In this document: positions 58,599 to 64,000 of the stretch, piece by piece
Layout of the letters: each line of letters starts with the position of its first letter
Position numbering within the stretch: the first letter of the stretch is position 1
Assembly (NCBI GenBank): GCA_017540175.1
Contig: JAFYBN010000089.1
Coordinates: 33,203 to 97,202 of the forward strand
Reading direction: 5' to 3'
Source: Clostridia bacterium
GTDB lineage: Bacteria; Bacillota; Clostridia; Oscillospirales; CAG-272
Length of the DNA: 64,000 nucleotides
Notes under the pieces: model-generated
The model's input: the letters and a program-made list of their open reading frames with translations, nothing else
Database searches by the model: none
Told to the model about the DNA's origin: nothing
Made by a program: the position numbers and the translations under genes

Positions 58599-59123
58599 TC
58601 AGGAATCGAAGAACGTCTGCTCGTCTTCCAGCTTGAGTCTTTCCGTTTTCGGATACGAGAAAATGACGTTCTGATCCGCGGTCTCAAGATATTTCACAAA
58701 TCTGTCGGCTTCCCATTTCGCCATCGGAAGATTGTGCATCAGATAGTTTCCGCAGTTTGCGGGCGTTGCGCCCGGGACCTCTCCTTCGTAATCCCTCATA
58801 TAACGGAACGCTTCAAGCAGGATCGGATACATCTCGGCAGCGGCGGGACGGCCCTTCACAATGATGTAAAAGCCCGTCAGGCATCCCATCGGACCCCAGT
58901 AAACGAGTTCGTTTTTCCAAAACGGATGATTTCTGAGGTACGTGGCGACGACATGCTCGATGGTGTGCATGGCGGCGGGGGAGATCGCAGGCTCGCTGTT
59001 CGGCCTTGTCAGCCGGACATCAAAGGTCGTGACGAACGCGTCTCCAACCGTGTCAACGCGGCTTTCGTAAATGCCGGGGACGATCTTGGTGTGGTCTACG
59101 GTAAAGCTGGGAATCAGGTCCAT
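58599..59123 (-). CDS. luxS: S-ribosylhomocysteine lyase (autoinducer-2 synthase)
   Basis: Cleaves S-ribosylhomocysteine to homocysteine and the AI-2 precursor DPD. From the second ATG (59123), which is better spaced from AAAGGAG than the first at 59129, the protein has 174 residues. SFTVDHTKIVPGIYESR begins it; the metal ligands are HTIEH (H53, H57) and C124 in NCGNYLMHNL; the catalytic cysteine is in GPMGCLTGFY (C81). All key residues are intact. No pfs/mtnN gene is adjacent. Confidence 0.96.
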   Translation of the reverse strand: MDLIPSFTVDHTKIVPGIYESRVDTVGDAFVTTFDVRLTRPNSEPAISPAAMHTIEHVVATYLRNHPFWKNELVYWGPMGCLTGFYIIVKGRPAAAEMYPILLEAFRYMRDYEGEVPGATPANCGNYLMHNLPMAKWEADRFVKYLETADQNVIFSYPKTERLKLEDEQTFFDS

Positions 59124-59198
59124 TTTCATTTCTCCTTTGTGTTATCGCAATGAGTTTGTTTTCGGTATGATCATACGAATCGGATGAGAGGGTATCCC

Positions 59199-59648
59199 TC
59201 ACAGCTTTTTGAAGAGTCTTGCGCTCCAGAACTGCATGTCCAGCTCATCCAGATAAAAGTGAAAGATCGCTTTCCAATTCTTTGTCGCCGTACTCAGAAC
59301 GATATACTCGGCTTCCCCTTTTACCGCGTCTTCCGCGAAGCGGAATAAGGCTTCTCCGATCCCCTGCGACCGTTTCTCAGAGATCACATAGATCTCTTCC
59401 ACCTCAAAATACGGCGTTCCTTCCGGCATAACGGATTTCATCTGCTCGGACTTACAGACCTTCCCGAACAGATATCCGACAACTCCGTCACAGTCTTCGG
59501 CGAGGAAAATGCGATTGCCTTCGATGTCTGAGCGTTCATTGGCCCTGTAACCGTAGCAGCTGTTCTCCGCGGCCCAGAGCTCTGACAATTCGATCAATTC
59601 TGCCAATACGGCATCATTCAGTTCGACTTCTGATATTTTCATATACAC
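59199..59648 (-). CDS. GNAT-family N-acetyltransferase
   Basis: 149 residues. The acetyl-CoA loop is EKRSQGIGEALFRFAEDAV, after the strand YFEVEEIYVIS. GTG at 59648 has the best-spaced ribosome site (GGAGG, 5 bases); ATG at 59642 is the alternative. Substrate unknown. Confidence 0.85.
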   Translation of the reverse strand: MYMKISEVELNDAVLAELIELSELWAAENSCYGYRANERSDIEGNRIFLAEDCDGVVGYLFGKVCKSEQMKSVMPEGTPYFEVEEIYVISEKRSQGIGEALFRFAEDAVKGEAEYIVLSTATKNWKAIFHFYLDELDMQFWSARLFKKL

Positions 59649-59672
59649 TTATGCCTCCATGGTATGGTCGGT

Positions 59673-59772
59673 TATTCATTCGGAGCATCGCACCGCTCGA
59701 TCTTTCGGAGTTCACCGGGAACTGAGAGATAGTCCTCTTGGACGCGCAGAGGGCATAGCGTCCGAATGAATA
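59673..59772. repeat. 100-base segment bounded by perfect 12-base inverted repeats
   Basis: TATTCATTCGGA (59673-59684) and TCCGAATGAATA (59761-59772) are exact inverted copies. The 76 bases between contain AGTCC/GGAC and GTTC/GAAC small stems and no ORF. It may be a miniature element or a structured RNA. Confidence 0.5.
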
Positions 59773-59812
59773 CCGGGTTTAGAAAACTATCGACAGTTTG
59801 AATGTCTTCGTC

Positions 59813-60643
59813 CTATGCCTGCTTGCGGCAAATATACAGAAGATGGTTTGCGGCGCCGAGCAATTCGCGTTTCTCCGCGAATGCCAGATACCACGCCGCA
59901 AACGCTTCAAAATCCTTGTCGGAAAGTTCAAAATCAGGACGTTTTTCGAGCGGCTGAAGCATACCGTCCGTACCGGCGGTCGTGATCCACTGAACGGGCT
60001 TGTCTTGAAACAGTTTTTCAAACTCCGTCACATCATAGCCGGTAAAGACCTGCTCTTTGAAGTGTCTTACCCGATAGTCGTCCGTGAAATTCTCCTCCTG
60101 TCCCGAAGCCCAGTTTCCATATAAGTATTCGGCGTACATGATGACATAGACGGATATGAAGGCAAAGAGTAGAACCCCGCCCCGTTTTGTGACCCGAACG
60201 GCTTCATCGATCGCCTTGCCGATCTCCTCGGGCTCGAACAGATGATACATGGGACCGAGGACCAGGGTCACGTCAAAAGAACTGTCCGAAAAACGCTCCA
60301 GATTTGCCGCGTCGCCCTGATATGAGCGGAGGTTTTCAAGGCCTTTTGCGTTTTCTCTTAAAGCAGCAAGATTGCTTTCGAGAAGCTCGACTGCCGTCAC
60401 ATCCATGCCTTCTTTTGCAAGCGCGACGGAATACCGGCCGGTTCCCGCACCGACTTCCAGCACTTTCGATTCTCTGTTCGCATAGCGGTGGATATAGCTC
60501 ATGGTGGTGAGATATTCGAGCTGTCCGTGCCTGGATCTGAGCAGGCGGCCGTCTTCGTTCGTCGGGTCATAGAAACCGTTCAGGATTTCTTTTCTGTCGC
60601 GGAAGCTGCGCGTGTCCGATTCATCCCGAAAATCATGATCCAT
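59813..60643 (-). CDS. Class I SAM-dependent methyltransferase
   Basis: 276 residues with motif I VLEVGAGTGRYSVALAKEG, acidic VTAVELLESNL, DAANLERFSDSSFDVTLVLGPMYHL and AVRVTKRGGVLLFAFI. The overall layout resembles the UbiE/SmtA-like small-molecule methyltransferases common in Firmicutes. The target is unknown. Confidence 0.88.
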   Translation of the reverse strand: MDHDFRDESDTRSFRDRKEILNGFYDPTNEDGRLLRSRHGQLEYLTTMSYIHRYANRESKVLEVGAGTGRYSVALAKEGMDVTAVELLESNLAALRENAKGLENLRSYQGDAANLERFSDSSFDVTLVLGPMYHLFEPEEIGKAIDEAVRVTKRGGVLLFAFISVYVIMYAEYLYGNWASGQEENFTDDYRVRHFKEQVFTGYDVTEFEKLFQDKPVQWITTAGTDGMLQPLEKRPDFELSDKDFEAFAAWYLAFAEKRELLGAANHLLYICRKQA

Positions 60644-60668
60644 GTGAGAACTCCTCTCTGAATATCGA

Positions 60669-61274
60669 TTATTCTGCTTTCGATGCCCGGATCGCTCCCA
60701 TGCAGTGGATCCTTACGACGCGGTTGTCGTCTGTCTCCGCGATTTGTCTCAGTTTTTCGAGGTACGGTCTGACAAATCCCGGTCTCAGTTTTCCGAGGAC
60801 GCGGAAAATCTCCGGGGCCTCCATCCTGACCCGGTCGTCCGTGTCGCAGAGGAGCTTTTCAAAGAACGGCATATGCGCCTCGTAAACATCCGGCGTGTTT
60901 GCGGCGATGTTTTCCGACGCCCAGATGAAGCTCAGTCTGACCTTCGCCGCATCGTCGGAGGCCAAGCGGAAGAGCCCCGCCCAGTACGGTTCGATCAGGG
61001 AATAGTCGGCGCGTCCGATCCTGCCGAGGGCGCAAGCCGCGCGCTCCCGCAAAAGAGGCGCAGGGCTGGAACAGAAGGACGCGACGACCGGGACTGCGTC
61101 GTGCACCGCCAAAGGATGAGCGAGTCCCATCTCTCCGAGCAGCCAGAGCGCTTTCGCCCGGATTTTCTCCGATTCATGGGAAAGGAGGGAAGAGACAAAG
61201 GGGATGTTCTCTCTCCATTGATCTCTGTTCTTTGTCAGGATCCCAAGCTCTTTGTATAGCTCCGATTCGGTCAA
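60669..61274 (-). CDS. HEAT-repeat protein paired with a radical SAM enzyme
   Basis: 201 residues of helical repeats (IRAKALWLLGEMG, LLRERAACALGRIG, RVRMEAPEIFRVLGKL, VVRIHCMGAIRASKA), with no catalytic motif. It starts with TTG at 61274 inside the stop of the radical SAM gene (TTGA), with AAAGGAGAG 6 bases before. Coupled translation suggests the two act together, perhaps as a scaffold or substrate-presenting subunit. Its relation to phycobilisome-lyase-type HEAT proteins is only structural. Confidence 0.85.
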   Translation of the reverse strand: MTESELYKELGILTKNRDQWRENIPFVSSLLSHESEKIRAKALWLLGEMGLAHPLAVHDAVPVVASFCSSPAPLLRERAACALGRIGRADYSLIEPYWAGLFRLASDDAAKVRLSFIWASENIAANTPDVYEAHMPFFEKLLCDTDDRVRMEAPEIFRVLGKLRPGFVRPYLEKLRQIAETDDNRVVRIHCMGAIRASKAE

Positions 61275-62296
61275 CTCGTTCTCTCCTTTGCCGGGAAACG
61301 CCGGCTCAGGTATTCGTTGAACAAATACATTTTATAGTCCTCCAAACCGAAAACTCTGTCCGACGAAGGATCGCCGTGTTCCCGCGTCAATTCGGACCAG
61401 GTACATTGCATTGCGGCGTTCAGAGCCGGCGTATTTCCGGACAGGATGCTCGGAACAAGTTCTCCCGGTTCATCGCTCTTCAGATTGCCGATCTTCCAGG
61501 GATCGGTCATATGAGTGAAATTGTAGAAAACATCAAATCGGTTCGAAATGTTGAGCGTTATTTCCGCTCCGATCTCAAAAAACGGAGAGGAAGAATCGTT
61601 GAGCAGCGTCCGGCAGCATTGTGCTTCCGAAAGGATATGATCATAATCCAGATACACCTCTTTCAGCTCGTCGGGGATGTGATGCTTCAGAATGCGGATC
61701 GGATACAGCTTCCTGTTTTCTCCCTCGCAGCTGCCTTCGTGGACAAAAAACTCAAGCTCCGGACAGCGATCCTTTTTGATTTCCATGGCCATTCGGAACA
61801 ACTGAACGATTTCATCGCGATTCTCTTCGTTGATGAAGCATTGCCAGCGCGGGACGATCCCGCCGCGGATCAGCAGTTCTCCGGCGAGCATCACTTCCCG
61901 ATAAGCGCCTTTTCTGCCGACGTATTTGTCCTGCGTGGATTCAAGCCCGAAAAAGGTCAGCTGCACCTTCTTCACACCGACGGATTTGAGAAAGGGAATA
62001 TACTTTTCGTCCCTGACGATGCGATAGAAACTCGCCAGCTCAAAGCGCTCCGGGACCGCGTTTTTGGAGATTTCAAGGTCTCTTTGCCAGCGTTCTTCGT
62101 AATGATCGCAATAGTCCGGTTCCCTCAGCCAACTGTAATAGGCGATCTTATCAAAATATGGCGAAAAGAAATCGACGATAAAACGGTCCGAGCCCTCTTC
62201 CATTCTCCTGTTTGGCATATGACCGAGCCAGCAATGAAGGCAGCGATTCGGGCAGCCGTACATGTCCACAACCAAATTCAGCGCTTTTTCTTCCAT
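61271..62296 (-). CDS. Radical SAM protein of unknown function
   Basis: 341 residues from the ATG at 62296 (GGAG 9 bases before); an ATG at 62311 is in frame but lacks a ribosome site. The 4Fe-4S cluster motif is YGCPNRCLHCWLGHMPN, a CxxxCxxC with Trp after the last Cys. The barrel shows VQLTFFGLESTQDKYVGRKGAYREVML, as in radical SAM enzymes that process a sorted substrate. A C-terminal SPASM domain is not evident, although there are extra cysteines (EGSCEG, AQCCRTL, MQCTW). Reaction unknown; coupled to the HEAT gene. Confidence 0.85.
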   Translation of the reverse strand: MEEKALNLVVDMYGCPNRCLHCWLGHMPNRRMEEGSDRFIVDFFSPYFDKIAYYSWLREPDYCDHYEERWQRDLEISKNAVPERFELASFYRIVRDEKYIPFLKSVGVKKVQLTFFGLESTQDKYVGRKGAYREVMLAGELLIRGGIVPRWQCFINEENRDEIVQLFRMAMEIKKDRCPELEFFVHEGSCEGENRKLYPIRILKHHIPDELKEVYLDYDHILSEAQCCRTLLNDSSSPFFEIGAEITLNISNRFDVFYNFTHMTDPWKIGNLKSDEPGELVPSILSGNTPALNAAMQCTWSELTREHGDPSSDRVFGLEDYKMYLFNEYLSRRFPAKERTS

Positions 62297-62464
62297 TCTC
62301 TCTTTCTCCATGAATTATTGCGGTTCAAAAAATCGGAACCGCTGTCATACTCCGTTGCAAGACAGCGATGCGACGGTCTCGCAATGCCTTGTCGCCTGAA
62401 ACGGATCAACCGGCACAACGCGGCGGACGGAACAGCGCGCCAAAAGGGAATTTGACGGTTTCGA

Positions 62465-62926
62465 TCATTCTATGTCGATCCAGATTCCGGTATCATGGAT
62501 CGACGCTCCTTCAACGCTATGATAAAACCTCTGCGCTTCGTCGTTGTTCGCCGTCAGTGCGATCAGCACGCCGACGCCTTGTTTTTTGCACGCATCTCTT
62601 AACGCTTTGAGCAAGGCTTGAGCAACCCGATTGTGCCTTTCGCTTTTCAAAACACAGATCCAGTCCATATAAGCACTGAAGCAGGAAGCGTCGCTTCTGC
62701 TGCTGACAAGGGACGCGTCGATTCTTCCGATCACTCTTTCGTTTTTAATGGCGATCAAGGATATCGCTGTGTTGAAGCGAGGGTCGGAAAAGCTTTGCAA
62801 CAGCTGCTTTCTGTACGTATCATCCGGCTCCCAGAAATACGTATCCGGTTCCTGTTTTCTGAGTTCCCGCTCAAAAGCAATCACTCTGTCGATGTCCTCT
62901 ATTTCAAAAGTCTTGATTTCAAACAT
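62465..62926 (-). CDS. GNAT-family N-acetyltransferase
   Basis: 153 residues with AISLIAIKNERVIGRIDASLV, the strand YMDWICVLKSERHNRVAQALLKALRDACKKQG-like CoA region, and ANNDEAQRFYHSVEG. Substrate unknown. Confidence 0.85.
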   Translation of the reverse strand: MFEIKTFEIEDIDRVIAFERELRKQEPDTYFWEPDDTYRKQLLQSFSDPRFNTAISLIAIKNERVIGRIDASLVSSRSDASCFSAYMDWICVLKSERHNRVAQALLKALRDACKKQGVGVLIALTANNDEAQRFYHSVEGASIHDTGIWIDIE

Positions 62927-62992
62927 GGTTTCTCCTAATCAAACAGGAATATGCCGATCTGAAAGGTTGCCGTCCCAACTGACTATGCGCAT

Positions 62993-63691
62993 TTATAAGT
63001 ATATTATTTTCTGTTCCCGTTTCTCAAGATTTCCCTCAACACATCTGATCATGTATGCCTTTGACAAAGCATCGGACGCAACAAAACTGACACATCCTCC
63101 GTTTTCCACAAAAGCAACATTGCTTTCCAGGGCTAACCCGGGAATTGTCTTTTCCTTCATCATCTCATCGAAGCTTTCAAGTCTTTCATCATAGTGAGGG
63201 CAAAAAGCATATGGAAAAAGATTGAGCAATCCGTTCACCCAGCCGTATCCGACTTTGTCGTCCTTCCAAAAAACCGAACTGTCGCTATGCCCGCAGTTAA
63301 ACCAACACATTGCGCCTGCGCTGATGCCCGATAAAACCGCCTGATCCGTCACGTACAGATCCTTCAGTTTTCGGTCCAGCCCATACTTTTTCCATGTTTC
63401 CATCATGAATGCGGTGTCTCCGCCGCCCACATAGATGATGTCCGCGCGGCTGAGCAGACAGTCTATTTCGTTCTCACTGTATCTCTTCGCTGCAACACTC
63501 AATTCATTCACTCTGCATCCAAGCGGCTCGAATTCACCATGAATATTGGAGATATATTCTTCGGCATCATGACTGGCAGTTCCGATAAAAAGAAAACTTG
63601 GATTCTCTTTCTTTGTTAAGGCAACAATGTACTGATTGATTCTGTGGGTGGTTTTTAAGTCACCGCCTGCTATTGCCACGATTCTTCCCAT
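62993..63691 (-). CDS. Peptidase E (S51-family dipeptidase E-like)
   Basis: 232 residues. The nucleophile elbow GISAGAMCWF carries the catalytic serine; YVGGGDTAFMMETWKK is the family glycine-rich segment, and FCPHYDERLESFDEM and LALESNVAFVENGG fit the S51 core. It resembles the cyanophycinase/peptidase E group. The gene is distinctly AT-richer than the rest of the window. Single gene. Confidence 0.9.
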   Translation of the reverse strand: MGRIVAIAGGDLKTTHRINQYIVALTKKENPSFLFIGTASHDAEEYISNIHGEFEPLGCRVNELSVAAKRYSENEIDCLLSRADIIYVGGGDTAFMMETWKKYGLDRKLKDLYVTDQAVLSGISAGAMCWFNCGHSDSSVFWKDDKVGYGWVNGLLNLFPYAFCPHYDERLESFDEMMKEKTIPGLALESNVAFVENGGCVSFVASDALSKAYMIRCVEGNLEKREQKIIYL

Positions 63692-63864
63692 TGATATCTC
63701 CTTTATCCAAGCAAATCACGATTTGCAAATCTCATTTCAGCTGCTTCGGATCGTGCGCATTCTTCGGCTCATATGGCACTGAAATGAAATCCTTCTTTTG
63801 GTGGTACAAGCAGCATACTGTTTCAATGAATTGTCGATTCGGAGACAAATCAACAAACTGAAAG

Positions 63865-64000
63865 TTATAGTTCCCACTTCAAATAACCGCATGTGAATGG
63901 GAAGAAATCAAACTTTTGGGTTCCGATATGGATGGCTCCGTTTTTTTCATACCACTTGCGAAGGACGGTGTTTTCTTCAACAATCCCAATATTCATTGTA
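63865..64000 (-). CDS. GNAT-family acetyltransferase, C-terminal end only
   Basis: The last 44 residues of a gene running off the window: NIGIVEENTVLRKWYEKNGAIHIGTQKFDFFPFTCGYLKWEL. The EENTVLRKWYEKNG motif followed by an aromatic-rich tail is typical of GNAT C-termini. The stop is at 63865-63867. The gap 63692-63864 shows no gene. Confidence 0.75.
   Translation of the reverse strand, partial: TMNIGIVEENTVLRKWYEKNGAIHIGTQKFDFFPFTCGYLKWEL

Noticed and set aside
62297-62464. Possible small gene between the radical SAM and GNAT genes
   Set aside because: Plus-strand ORF of 80 residues is basic, lacks a ribosome site and crosses the end of the GNAT gene; nothing else is visible in the gap.

Overview
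The window reads as a chromosomal segment of a moderately GC-rich Gram-positive bacterium of the class Clostridia, probably an uncultured Oscillospirales- or Christensenellales-like gut lineage. The signs are a SpoVG protein, a DUF4830 protein, the short HisG/HisZ pair, heterodimeric ABC exporters, a bacterial AraM-type glycerol-1-phosphate dehydrogenase, MurC, lipoprotein solute-binding proteins, and many promoters close to TTGACA-17-TATAAT with AGGAGG-type ribosome sites. The taxon is an inference; no rRNA is present.

Layout. 0-2 kb (minus): a polar amino-acid ABC transporter, its ATPase cut by the window edge, behind a consensus promoter with a palindromic operator. 2.1-9.6 kb (minus): a complete histidine operon, hisZ-G-D-C-B-H-A-F-IE, nearly all joined by 4-8 base overlaps, with an inverted repeat between the -35 and -10 boxes. 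9.6-10.9 kb: mnmA and tRNA-Val. 11.1-14.4 kb (plus): an orphan solute-binding lipoprotein and a GH5 lipoprotein. 14.5-19.5 kb: a regulator-methyltransferase fusion and a heterodimeric ABC exporter. 19.6-25.1 kb: exonuclease III, a secreted FPGA-repeat protein and an M16C metalloprotease. 25.1-32 kb: PepT with a GH78-like rhamnosidase; a nitroreductase, membrane protein and anchored beta-solenoid-like operon; a second orphan solute-binding lipoprotein. 32.2-38.1 kb: a small alarmone synthetase, a Nudix-esterase fusion, an ArsC/Spx-like protein, and a glycerophosphate group (phosphodiesterase, glycerol-3-phosphate dehydrogenase, glycerol-1-phosphate dehydrogenase). 38.2-45 kb (minus): a DeoR-controlled 2-oxoacid dehydrogenase operon (E2, E3, fused E1 alpha-beta) and greA. 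45-47 kb: murC and spoVG, divergent.

47-47.8 kb holds tRNA-Gly and tRNA-Leu separated by two tandem copies of a structured repeat of about 120 bases whose end is a copy of the tRNA-Leu 3' tail. It is the least explained part of the window. 48-55.6 kb: a second heterodimeric exporter followed by pyroglutamyl peptidase, a zinc-ribbon membrane protein and an unknown lipoprotein. 55.6-64 kb is an accessory-looking run: two small AT-richer ORFs, tRNA-Gln, then almost only minus-strand single enzymes (TfoX-like, AlkD, methyltransferases, LuxS, GNATs, a HEAT/radical-SAM pair, peptidase E), turning AT-richer near the end.

The window is mostly housekeeping and nutrient handling. No phage, transposase, CRISPR array or toxin-antitoxin pair was recognised. 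All calls rest on reading motifs by eye; no search was run.
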